64,000 nt of DNA from Trypanosoma brucei gambiense DAL972 (lineage: Eukaryota; Euglenozoa; Kinetoplastea; Trypanosomatida; Trypanosomatidae), in the NCBI RefSeq assembly GCF_000210295.1, contig NC_026743.1:2170001-2234000 (forward strand), read 5' to 3'. The notes beneath the pieces were generated by a model. The model worked only from the letters and a program-made list of their open reading frames with translations, was not told the DNA's origin and searched no databases. Both the position numbers and the translations under genes were made by a program. Shown one piece after another: positions 19,539 through 28,700 of this stretch (positions are counted from its first letter, which is position 1; each line of letters opens with the position of its first letter).

Positions 19539-21458
19539 ATGACTGCGACTTCCGGCTTTGATTGGTTGTGCGATGCACGACGAGCCTTCTGTGCCTACGG
19601 TGTGGACCTTATTCGGACTGGGTCCATACTTGTACGTACTACACCGTCTGTGACTTATCGAGCATCGGTTTTGTTTCAGCGTTTTCAGGCTGCCGCTGAG
19701 GAAGTTCGTCAAAAACGTGGGGACTACCATAGTGAAGAAGGCTTCCAACGTGGTTCCATCAGCAGAAGCGGGATTGAGGAAACATGTGTCATGGGCATTG
19801 GCTTAGCAACGTGTCGGCAGGCTACGTATACAATTCCTTCTCACGTCGGCACTGAGTGTTCTCCAGGAGTTCTTGTACTTGGTGATCTGTTCGCCCCACT
19901 GGACTATTGCTTGTACCACTTTGAGGATCACGATGACATCGTCTACTTAGCTGCAGCTTGCATTTTAGTAGCAGCGAAAGTCGAAGACCCATCCACACGG
20001 ATTCGCTCTATCGTCAGCGTTTTCATGAGGCTCAACCAACGTCGTCGAAATGAACCAGTTATCGAACTCCTGCAGCCACCACCCGAACGATACGAGAATT
20101 TCAAAACACGCGTGCGTGAGGCTGAAGAGATTGTTCTCCAGACGCTTGGTTTCCAAACGTTCGTTGAGTGCCCGTTCAAATACGCCATTATATTCCTTGG
20201 AATACTCGTTGGGAATGATCCCGTTGACGGAGGGCTGGTAGTTACTGTCGGTGCATCACCGCCCCAACCGCCAGCCGCCGCCGGTGCTGCGAACCCAACC
20301 ACTCCACTTGTAGGTAGTCGTCCATTGCAGGGTAGTGAAGCTTTTAGTTGCCCTTCTGCCAAAAAGTGGCTTGCAGATGCTGTCTGCTGGTTGAATGACA
20401 TCCCTCGTTGGCGTGAACTTTACGCTGAAGAGGCATATGTTCTTGCGGTGTGCGCGCTCTACTGGACACGACCACCTGATGTCAGCGGTCTCCCGGAAGA
20501 GTGGACGGCGGCATTTGGAGTGGAGTCGTCCAAACGGGATTCAGTGCTTAGTGTTTACCGCGAAAACTTGGACGGGGCTTTGGGATCCGAGAAGCATAAA
20601 ATAGAGGTTCTCCTGACCGCACGACACGAGAAACCCGATTACCCAACAATGGGACAACCAGCGCGTGTTGCCAATGAGGAGGATGAAGCCGCAAGCGGGG
20701 GAAAACCACTGCTTCCGCCATCTGATGTTAGCGCTGTAGGAACCGACCCGATGCCAATTCAGGTGAAGCCTACTGAGCCAAATACGCCGATTTTCATACC
20801 AGATATTGTGGTCGGCACCGCCATCTCCGCCGGTCCTATTATTCCACCACCCTCCCCATCTGTTGTAACACCGCCATCGTTGGCGGTATTGCAGTCGGCC
20901 CTAAGCATCCCAATCACTCTTCCTCCCCAGCAGCCAATAAGCAGCAACACTACCGGTGCTGGTGGTATAAGTTGCAGCGGTCCATTGGGTTTGGAGGAGG
21001 TATTGCCGGGTGGAGGGGAGGAGTACAACAAGAGTTTGCCTCTGGAAGCCGTTGCGCCAGGCATTGCTGAACTTCGCCCCGCCGAGGAGGAGTACCAATT
21101 TGAGGACTTTAAAGAGATGCAGCGTAGGAGACGCCAGAAAGAGGAAGCAGAGCTACGGCAAACAAAGCGGAGGAGAAGCAGTAGTCGACGGCGACGCCAT
21201 CGTTCGGATGAGAAACGAAGGCGTCGGTCTGACAGTCACGACAGACGCCGTTCTGATAGTCGCGAGAGGCGTCGACGCCCACGAGCGCCAAGTCCCCACA
21301 AAAATCGCTCAGGGGACCGCCAGCACCAGCACCAGCACCATCATCGACAACATCCGGCTGCTACTTCTCAGCGACCAAAGAGTGACCGTAGGGATGACAG
21401 ACACCGCAACGACGACTACAAACGAAATGATGGCAAATCTCAGCGGCGTCGAAGGTAG
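19539..21458 (+). CDS. CYC12: L-type cyclin with C-terminal RS-like domain (probable CYC12, partner of CRK9)
   Basis: 639 aa from the ATG at 19539. The cyclin fold is in the first ~300 residues: FAPLDYCLYHFEDHDD, then YLAAACILVAAKVEDP with the conserved Lys-Glu pair (K147, E149), then FKTRVREAEEIVLQTLGF as in cyclins K/L/T/H. The second cyclin box is interrupted by a Pro/Ala-rich insert (residues about 240-270). Residues ~525-639 are an Arg/Ser/Asp-rich tail (RRRRSDSHDRRRSDSRERRR), as in cyclin L and splicing factors. T. brucei CYC12 is a known L-type cyclin that binds CRK9, a kinase needed for RNA polymerase II CTD phosphorylation and spliced-leader trans-splicing. I assign the name from domain layout and locus memory, not a search. 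Confidence 0.85.
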   Translation: MTATSGFDWLCDARRAFCAYGVDLIRTGSILVRTTPSVTYRASVLFQRFQAAAEEVRQKRGDYHSEEGFQRGSISRSGIEETCVMGIGLATCRQATYTIPSHVGTECSPGVLVLGDLFAPLDYCLYHFEDHDDIVYLAAACILVAAKVEDPSTRIRSIVSVFMRLNQRRRNEPVIELLQPPPERYENFKTRVREAEEIVLQTLGFQTFVECPFKYAIIFLGILVGNDPVDGGLVVTVGASPPQPPAAAGAANPTTPLVGSRPLQGSEAFSCPSAKKWLADAVCWLNDIPRWRELYAEEAYVLAVCALYWTRPPDVSGLPEEWTAAFGVESSKRDSVLSVYRENLDGALGSEKHKIEVLLTARHEKPDYPTMGQPARVANEEDEAASGGKPLLPPSDVSAVGTDPMPIQVKPTEPNTPIFIPDIVVGTAISAGPIIPPPSPSVVTPPSLAVLQSALSIPITLPPQQPISSNTTGAGGISCSGPLGLEEVLPGGGEEYNKSLPLEAVAPGIAELRPAEEEYQFEDFKEMQRRRRQKEEAELRQTKRRRSSSRRRRHRSDEKRRRRSDSHDRRRSDSRERRRRPRAPSPHKNRSGDRQHQHQHHHRQHPAATSQRPKSDRRDDRHRNDDYKRNDGKSQRRRR

Positions 21459-21834
21459 TCAAGAGGAGCATTTTCCTCTCGCTCACGAATGTTTTGCCCT
21501 CTCCAACACTTGGGGAAGGCACTGGTATGCGGTAGTCGGTATACCGGCGTCTCAGGTTCCTTTTATATTACTTATTTTAAGTAGGCAGCGGTTGTGCCTC
21601 ATTTATTTATTTTACAGCATAACCGTGTCGCAGGTGTGCGCATGATAAACTTTCCAAGAAGTCCGACACCACTGGCCACTCAACACCCTCTATTCACTTC
21701 CACTTATTTGTTTTCAAGGTGAACAGAAACATCGTTGAAAGAAGCAAGGAGGGTGCAGCCGGTGTTGCTTTCAGTGCCTGTGTTGTTGTGTTTGAGTTTG
21801 TGTTGGCGGAGGGCAACTGTATGTGATTTGAAGT
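21459..21834 (+). other. Intergenic spacer
   Basis: Contains a clear acceptor for the SWIM gene: CTATTCACTTCCACTTATTTG then TTTTCAAG, AG at 21717-21718, predicting a 117-nt 5' UTR. A frame overlapping the cyclin 3' end (21010-21645) is a shadow. Confidence 0.6.
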
Positions 21835-22380
21835 ATGACGGCGCCTCTTTTCAGTGCGACCGATGTTCCTGCGGTAGTCACTGAACTTGCACTAAAGAGG
21901 TATGCGGAGTACCTTGTGCGGCGTCGCGAAAAACCTGAAGCAGCGGAAGGAATATCAGGCACTACACTTGAGGAAGCTCTGGCACCGCTGTATTTGCTTC
22001 ATGGAAATACATTCACCTCCGCGATTGGAATTGCGATCCATGGGGCAGAGCACATTTTGAGGTGTGTCGTGCGTCAAGCGGCAGATAGCAATGAAGAAGA
22101 GGGGAAGCAACAACAGCATCAGGACAATCAGGAAGGTAAATTCTCTACCAACAGATGCGCATACATGGTGGGTGATCACTGTATTCTGTCTCTTTTCTAC
22201 TGCAGCTGCAGGGCGTACGGTTACTCTTGCATCAAGCGTCAGGAGGCATCGACGTGCAAACATCTACTTGCTTTGCGGATAGCTCTATTACTGGAGGAAA
22301 ATGGGCTTGCGACTGAGTGCATACGTGAAAAGAGGATAACCACAGAGCAGTTTCAGGAAATGGTGCAGAGGCTTCTATGA
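21835..22380 (+). CDS. SWIM zinc-finger protein, SWS1/ZSWIM7 type
   Basis: 181 aa. A SWIM motif CxC-x15-CxH is complete: C123-S-C125 and C141-K-H143, in YCSCRAYGYSC and TCKHLLALR. This closely parallels SWS1/ZSWIM7 ('CSCPAF.....CKHLLA'), whose size is also small. SWS1 pairs with a RAD51 paralogue in the Shu complex, which promotes RAD51 filament assembly and replication-linked recombination. The N-terminal half is helical, with an acidic/Gln-rich insert (residues about 84-101, EEEGKQQQHQDNQEGK). The zinc ligands and spacing are directly visible; the function is family knowledge. Confidence 0.8.
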   Translation: MTAPLFSATDVPAVVTELALKRYAEYLVRRREKPEAAEGISGTTLEEALAPLYLLHGNTFTSAIGIAIHGAEHILRCVVRQAADSNEEEGKQQQHQDNQEGKFSTNRCAYMVGDHCILSLFYCSCRAYGYSCIKRQEASTCKHLLALRIALLLEENGLATECIREKRITTEQFQEMVQRLL

Positions 22381-22893
22381 AAGGTGCATTGCTTGTTTTT
22401 ATATTTGGTGGGGTTTACCACGAGTAATTTGTTACTGGTGGTTGGTTTCGCCTATTCTTCCGTGTTTATTGCTGTGTGTTGAACTTCGGGGACGCTGGAA
22501 AACACTTGCGGAGTTATAATAATAACAATTATTTTCACAAAACACTATTCCCTCACCTACCTGAAATTCCTTTGTCGCCGGCATCTTCCTTCCCTTTTCG
22601 ATACCTCTCGAAAACCCAGAGAGTGAAAATCGCCGAAATCATTATTGGGAGTTGGAGGAAGAGACGAGAGATTGTGGAGACATAATTCCATCAAATTGAT
22701 ATCTCATTAGGTCCAATGCCTTAACAGGCGTGTACCCTCTCTTTCCGCCGTTGTGTTGTTAAGAGGAAGTTGCAAATATCTATCACCGTCTTTACATTCG
22801 ACGGTGTCTCCACCCTTAAAAAAAAAAAAAAACACCGCTTTTTTTTTTTTCAACACTCATGGCGAAAGGTTTTTTATTTTTTTTGTAGCTGCG
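22381..22893 (+). other. Intergenic spacer ending in a close splice acceptor
   Basis: Poly-A (22819-22834) and poly-T (22838-22849, 22871-22884) runs. The AG at 22887-22888 ends TTTTATTTTTTTTGTAG only 5 nt before the ATG at 22894, which would be an extremely short 5' UTR; an earlier acceptor may be used. The frame upstream to 22753 starts with TTG and crosses the tract. Confidence 0.5.
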
Positions 22894-24150
22894 ATGTCAG
22901 CGTCAAGTGATTTGGATGCCACCTCTGATGAGGATGAGAACCACTTTAGGAGAGGTAATGGGAGTCTCGTTTTGCAACTCTCCGTTTTGTGTGACGCCTC
23001 GTTTGATCAGCCGCAGCGTCCCTTCGGTGAGTTTTTTTGTAGGCCGTCAATGCCAACAAGGGAAACGTGTACAACAACCCTCCTAGTGAACTTGCTCTGG
23101 TTTGCGCGCAATTACTATAACTTGGTACTACTTGCCTCAATGGGAGTGATGTTATTTGCCCCACCGTTTGCATTGGCGGTGTTGTCGGTAAGCATTACCT
23201 ATATATTGAGGTCGCGAAACGGAAAAAGCGGAGCACCTTGTACTAGTCCCCAAAATGATATGTTACAGAAGAAGAAAAAAGGGAACCATCCTACCGTCAT
23301 GCTTTTTGGATTGATCAGGTTTCTCGTTTTTATTGGGACATGCTACGTGTGTGGGTTTCTCTTTATTACGGTGTGCTTTGTTGGCGTGGTTGCATTGTGC
23401 CTCTTTCATGCAATGTTCACACCGTACACCGATAAGGCCTTCGAGCTATACAGCGACGTTCTATGCTGCCGTCGCCTACCATTGCGTTTGCCGTGTTCTC
23501 CCACAAGGCAGTTCACATGCGTAGATCCTTCATTTGATGCACTGAGTAGGCAAGGCAGCACGGTTATGTCTCCTCGTGGTGGTAGCTGCAGTAAAAGTAG
23601 TAGTCCTTGGATGGGTACCCGCACGCCTGAGGTGTTGCATCACTCCTTTTCATCATCTTCGCGACCTTCACAGGGGGAGGGAATACACAACGGGTGGCCG
23701 CTGTCAGAATCCCGCAGGACAGTTTTAAGTACTCAGCGAGGGGAACAGCTAACGGGACGGCGACAATCACACCTAAGCGAGTGGGGAAGTCGACAGCAGG
23801 TGCGGGGGCGTCACAGGTCACCAGCGGCACTCGATGTTAGTGATTTTCAGAGCGATGTGGAGCCGCATGACAGCTTGGTATGCGCTCATGCGGGTACCGT
23901 AAGGCTGACGCGAGTGAAAGAAAGTATTTCTATTTCACCAATGGAGCAACATCTGGAGCGCAAGCTGTCCCGGATGTGTTCGGGCTTCAGTGGGGAAGCA
24001 GTGACGCAGGGGAGTGTGTTGGATTTATGTAACGATGTGTGTAGCGCACTTGAAACCGCGGCGTTGGAGGATGAGGAAGGGGGTTTCGAGCAAACCACTG
24101 CATCCCAACCGATCGCACCACCTACTGAAGCCGCACCGTGCCTGATGTAA
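22894..24150 (+). CDS. PRA1-family-like membrane protein with long C-terminal extension
   Basis: 418 aa from the ATG at 22894. Residues ~44-185 fit the PRA1 (prenylated Rab acceptor/Yip3) layout: FGEFFCRPSMPTRETC, then NLLWFARNYYNLVLLASMGV, a first pair of membrane segments, a polar link (LRSRNGKSG to KKKKGNH), then a second hydrophobic pair (LIRFLVFIGTCYVCGFLFIT onward). PRA1 proteins sit in ER/Golgi membranes and act on prenylated Rab GTPases. Unlike typical PRA1 proteins (under 200 aa), about 230 extra residues follow. They are Ser/Arg/Gly-rich with many SP/TP sites and end in an acidic helix. The PRA1 call rests on pattern by eye. Confidence 0.65.
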   Translation: MSASSDLDATSDEDENHFRRGNGSLVLQLSVLCDASFDQPQRPFGEFFCRPSMPTRETCTTTLLVNLLWFARNYYNLVLLASMGVMLFAPPFALAVLSVSITYILRSRNGKSGAPCTSPQNDMLQKKKKGNHPTVMLFGLIRFLVFIGTCYVCGFLFITVCFVGVVALCLFHAMFTPYTDKAFELYSDVLCCRRLPLRLPCSPTRQFTCVDPSFDALSRQGSTVMSPRGGSCSKSSSPWMGTRTPEVLHHSFSSSSRPSQGEGIHNGWPLSESRRTVLSTQRGEQLTGRRQSHLSEWGSRQQVRGRHRSPAALDVSDFQSDVEPHDSLVCAHAGTVRLTRVKESISISPMEQHLERKLSRMCSGFSGEAVTQGSVLDLCNDVCSALETAALEDEEGGFEQTTASQPIAPPTEAAPCLM

Positions 24151-24369
24151 TACGTCGTCCGGGGCATGTAATGGGTTGCGTTTGGACATAGCGTTAGTGA
24201 ATGGCAGAGTGGAAAAGTGTGCAGTTGCATTGACTGGCAATATAACGAAATGGTTTGAATAAGGTGGGACGAAGCGAACCTTTAAGTGGTTCTCGTTGGC
24301 ACGACCATCATATGTCTACCTGATTTATCAGATTTACGCAGCGGTGTCTCCTATAATTTTGGTGCTGGT

Positions 24370-24419
24370 AACACACACACACATATATATATATATTGGT
24401 GTGTGTGTGTGTGTGTGTG
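24370..24419 (+). repeat. Palindromic (AC)n(AT)n...(GT)n microsatellite
   Basis: (AC)6-7 at 24370-24382, then (AT)7 at 24383-24396, TGG, then (GT)11 to about 24419. The outer runs are complementary and the AT core is self-complementary, so the transcript can fold into one near-perfect stem of over 20 bp. Confidence 0.9.
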
Positions 24420-24970
24420 CGCATTAAAACGTGTATGGAAAAAATACATAGGTATGAGAAGAAGTAGAGTGTGGTGTCGAGTATATAACTAAGCACATCA
24501 AAAGGACAAATGTAGGCGAGGAGAGCGGAGGTACTGGGAGGGATTTGAGTGTCTGTTAGTTTCTGTCACTTCGTGTGCGGAAAGGGAAATGTTTTTTTTT
24601 ACTTCCTCACAGTAGTATAATGAAGGAATCGGTAAAAGGCAAACGCTCCGCACTTCCTTTGCTTTACCTCTGCTCTCTTAATTCTTGTGCAACTGTATTT
24701 GTTGGTTTAATGGTGGCGCTGGTGTCACCCCTTCTCCTCTGTGTCTATTTTACTATAGACGTTTTTATCTATTTTTCTCCCGAATTTTTTCTTTATTCCG
24801 CTTGAATTATTATCATTTGTGCGACCCGAACTTCTTTTCCGTTTCTCAAACTATACTCCCTTCAGCGGAGCCGAGAGGAGGTGGAATAGGAGTTAACACC
24901 ATGCCCTTCCCCCTCCCCCCCCCCAAAAAAAAACAAACAAACAAAAAAGGGATGGGATCGTACGCGTGTG

Positions 24971-25432
24971 ATGCGCAACATTGCATTATATGAGTTGTAT
25001 TACCCACTTGCTTGCATGTGTTTGTTCCTTCTTCGTGCTAACCAGCGGACTTTTGGTGGTCCCGGCCTCCTCGCAGTCCCCCTAATGTGTGTGTTGTCGG
25101 CGGCATACCCATTAATGCTTATAATTTTTGACCTTTCTGCTGTGATGCATCAGTTGTTTATTTCATTTGGTCTGGTTTCCGCCCCAACTATGAGTCCGAC
25201 AGTCATTTCCCATCTTCGCGAACCAACAGAATGTTTGCTTTGCGCATCAAGTGTTGTGTTACTTCTTCGGGTGACTGTTGGTTTGCATTACTTGTCATTA
25301 CTTTCTTACCTAAATGGGAGCCCAAGATACCGGGGAGATTGCTCGCATTACATTAGAACAAATGCTGTGTTTACTTTGATCGCTGCCATTCCCCTAACGT
25401 TTGCGTTTCTTCCTACTTTTTTTCTTTTCTGA
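24971..25432 (+). CDS. Weak candidate: small hydrophobic ORF, 153 aa
   Basis: An ATG-initiated frame encodes 153 residues with three or four hydrophobic stretches (for example LLAVPLMCVLSAAYPLMLII). A candidate acceptor (CTCCCTTCAG near 24862) lies upstream, but another ATG at 24901 intervenes. T-rich trypanosome spacers often yield hydrophobic chance frames, and no family is recognised. I list it because it starts with ATG, is longer than its neighbours, and sits in an otherwise empty 1.6-kb gap. It may well be untranslated sequence. Confidence 0.2.
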   Translation: MRNIALYELYYPLACMCLFLLRANQRTFGGPGLLAVPLMCVLSAAYPLMLIIFDLSAVMHQLFISFGLVSAPTMSPTVISHLREPTECLLCASSVVLLLRVTVGLHYLSLLSYLNGSPRYRGDCSHYIRTNAVFTLIAAIPLTFAFLPTFFLF

Positions 25433-25523
25433 AAGCGACTTGTGACTTGCCTTTCTTCAAGAGCCAAATAAAATTAGAAGTCTACACGGTTGGGAGGGGG
25501 GAAAAGGAACGTATTCGGACCCG

Positions 25524-25545
25524 CACACACACACACACACACACA
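25524..25545 (+). repeat. (CA)11 microsatellite
   Basis: Pure CA dinucleotide run in the IleRS upstream region. Confidence 0.9.
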
Positions 25546-25579
25546 AACGAACAGGCGGACATAAGTCCGAACGTGCGAG

Positions 25580-25790
25580 TAAATAATATATATCAACACA
25601 TATATCTCTTTCACATTTGCACTTCTTGTGTTCGGTATTTTTCTTTCCTTTCCTCTTTTTTCCTTCTTCTCCTATCATTATTATTACCATTGTTGCTGAC
25701 ATTCTTGTACCTGTGGTTCTAACCCTCTCTGTGCTATCGTCTTGTCCAAATGAATCGATGCTACTCCCTCCTTTGTTCCGTGCTGAACAG
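25580..25790 (+). promoter_or_regulatory. AG-free polypyrimidine region spanning the first IleRS start codon
   Basis: From 25580 to 25788 there is no AG dinucleotide, although a very strong pyrimidine tract occupies 25634-25676. The next AG (GCTGAACAG, 25789-25790) lies 40 nt inside the long reading frame. An mRNA spliced there would lose the first ATG, and its first ATG would be 25948, in frame. An mRNA spliced at an AG upstream (25564 or 25578-25579) keeps the first ATG. This fits published alternative trans-splicing of the T. brucei IleRS gene that yields mitochondrial and cytosolic enzymes. The exact sites are my reading. Confidence 0.7.
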
Positions 25791-28700
25791 CGGTAAACGT
25801 GCCCAAACGAGTTTCCCGTCGACACGGTGTACCGTAATTCACTCACGTGTGTTGCCAAGCGAATCCATAACGTCTTCCTTTTCTCCACCGGAAACCACAA
25901 CAGCATCAAAAGATAAATCTAGAGGGGAGACAGCGAGTAAAACCACGATGACTGGACCACTACAGAACTTTGGCGATGAACTTAACTTCCCAAAAATGGA
26001 AGAAGAGGTGCTGAAGCACTGGGAGGATATCGATGCGTTCAAAGAATGCCTTAAGCAATCAGAAGGAAAGAAACCGTACACATTTTACGACGGACCGCCA
26101 TTCGCGACGGGGTTGCCACATTACGGGCACCTCTTGGCTGGCACCATTAAGGATATCGTGTGTCGCTATGCCCATCAAACTGGCCATCACGTCGACCGCC
26201 GGTTTGGCTGGGATTGCCACGGGCTCCCCATTGAGTTTGAAATTGACAAGGAATATGGAATTAAATCTTCGCATGATGTGAAGAAGATGGGCATCGAGAA
26301 CTACAACAACGCATGCCGCGCCATCGTGATGCGTTTTTCGGAGGAGTGGCGTAAAACTGTGACACGCATGGGGAGGTGGATCGACTTTGACAACGACTAC
26401 AAAACGATGTATCTCTCGTACATGGAAAGTGTTTGGTGGGTGTTCAAAAGTCTCTGGGATAAGGGTCTCGTGTACAGGGGATTTAAGGTGATGCCCTTCT
26501 CAACGGCTTGCACCACTCCCCTCAGTAACTTCGAGGCCAACTTGAACTACAAGGACGTCAGTGACCCTTCACTAATGGTTACCTTCAGGACTAAAGATGA
26601 CCCGAACACATTCCTTATAGCTTGGACAACAACACCGTGGACACTTCCAAGCAACCTGGCGCTTTGCGTTCATCCGAATATCGACTACGTTAAGGTCCTT
26701 GACAGCAAGACAAAACGTCACTACATCTTTGGCGAACCGCGACTTGGGGAGGTTTATCCCAAGAAGAAAGGCGATGGCAAGAAGGGCACGGAGACATCCC
26801 CGTATACTATTGTCAGTCGTATGAAGGGGAAGGAGCTTGTCGGGACAAAATACGAACCGCTGTTTCCCTACTTTGAGGAGAAATATGGAGCCACCGCGTA
26901 CCGTGTGCTGTGTGACGCGTACGTAGCGACGGACTCTGGCACGTGTGTTGTGCACCAGGCCCCCGGGTTTGGTGAGGAAGATAATCGCATATGCATCGAC
27001 AGCGGTGTTATAACGAAGGAGGATATGCTTTGCCCTGTCGATGAAAATGGTTCTTTCACCCCAGATGTGGTGGATTTCCAGGGTCGTTACGTGAAGGAAG
27101 CCGACTCAGACATTATCAAGTACTTGGAGTCAAAGGGACTTGTCCATAGTAAGGGATCCATTGTTCACAGTTACCCATTCTGCTGGCGCAGCGAAGCACC
27201 GCTGATCTATAAGGCGGTTGACACGTGGTTCGTGAAAGTGGAGTCTTTGCGTGAGCAACTTCTTTCTGCCAATGAGGAAACGGAGTGGGTACCCGACTTT
27301 GTTAAGGTTAGGCGTTTCTCCAACTGGCTTGCCGACGCCAAAGACTGGAACGTTTCCCGTAACCGCTACTGGGGTACTCCCCTTCCTATTTGGCACAGCG
27401 AAGACTGGGAGGAGGTTGTGTGCGTTGGTAGTGTGGCTGAACTGGAAGAACTTTCCGGCACGAAGGGGATCACCGATATTCACCGCCATTTCGTTGATCA
27501 GTTAACGATCCCAAGTAAGCGCCCGGGTATGCCCCCACTGCGTCGCGTGGAAGTGGTCTTTGATTGCTGGTTCGAGTCGGGCTCCATGCCCTATGCGCAG
27601 ATTCACTACCCGTTCGCGGCTAAGGATAGTTTCGTTGGGGAAAAGTTCCCTGCGGATTTTGTGGCAGAAGGTCTCGACCAAACACGCGGCTGGTTCTACA
27701 CGATGCTTGTTCTCGGCGTTGCCCTCTTTGGGCGGGTCCCTTTCAAAAACGTTGTTGTGAACGGACTTATTCTTGCCGAGGACGGTAAAAAGATGAGCAA
27801 ACGACTGAAGAACTACCCCGAGCCTGGAATCATCATAAATACGCACGGTGCAGACGCTCTGCGTATGTACATGATCAATTCCCCGGTGGTGCGGGCGGAA
27901 CCATTGCGCTTCAGGGAACAGGGTGTAAAGGGCATTGTCAGAGACGTGATGCTACCTCTGTTTAATGCCGCAAAGTTTTTTATTGCGAATGCCAACTACT
28001 GCGTGGAGTTGGGTGGAAACGTGGCGACCGATGTTGTGAGCTCCAATGAAATGGACCGCTGGATTTTGGCGTCGACGCAGACGCTTCAACAATACGTAAA
28101 GCGTGAGATGGAGAAGTACCATCTATACAATGTCGTTCCCGGGGTCCTTCGGTTCGTTGTGGATCTTTCCAATTGGTACGTTCGTATGAACCGCCGTCGT
28201 ATGAAAGACACTGTTGACTTGGAGGACCGCTCGAAGGCACTCTCGACAATGTTGAACGTTCTTTTTGCTGTTTCCCGTATTATTGCCCCTATTGCTCCGT
28301 TTGTTGCAGAAATGTTGTACCTACGCATCAAACCACTGCTTCCACAGGAGCAGCAGCTTAAATCGGTGCACTTTCACATGTTCCCGGAGGACGACATATC
28401 GAAGCATGACGAAGTGTTAGAGCGTGCTATGACTCGTATGGTCACCATTGTCGAGCTTGCTCGTGTTCTTCGAGATCGCATGGTTATTCCTATGAAGCGA
28501 CCGGTGCGTCAAGTTGTCGTTGTTCATCCTGACGAGGCGTACCTTGATGACGTTCGGAAAGTGGTTACGTACATCAAGGAGGAGGTGAGTGCCTTTGAGG
28601 TTGTTCTTTCCTCCAGTGATGAATACGTCACAACCCAACTGGATGCGAGCATGGAAAACTTGGGTAAACTCTACCGCAACGAGGCACCACAAATCCGCAA

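Larger units (their letters stand above)
24151..25749 (+). other. Intergenic spacer, 1.6 kb, upstream of IleRS
   Basis: Contains a palindromic AC/AT/GT microsatellite (24370-24419), homopolymer runs (C10A9 near 24916-24934), a (CA)11 repeat (25524-25545), a weak hydrophobic ORF (24971-25432) and the IleRS trans-splicing region. Confidence 0.6.

Noticed and set aside
22753..22893. N-terminal extension of the PRA1-like protein
   Set aside because: It begins with TTG and encodes poly-Lys and poly-Phe from A and T runs before the acceptor.
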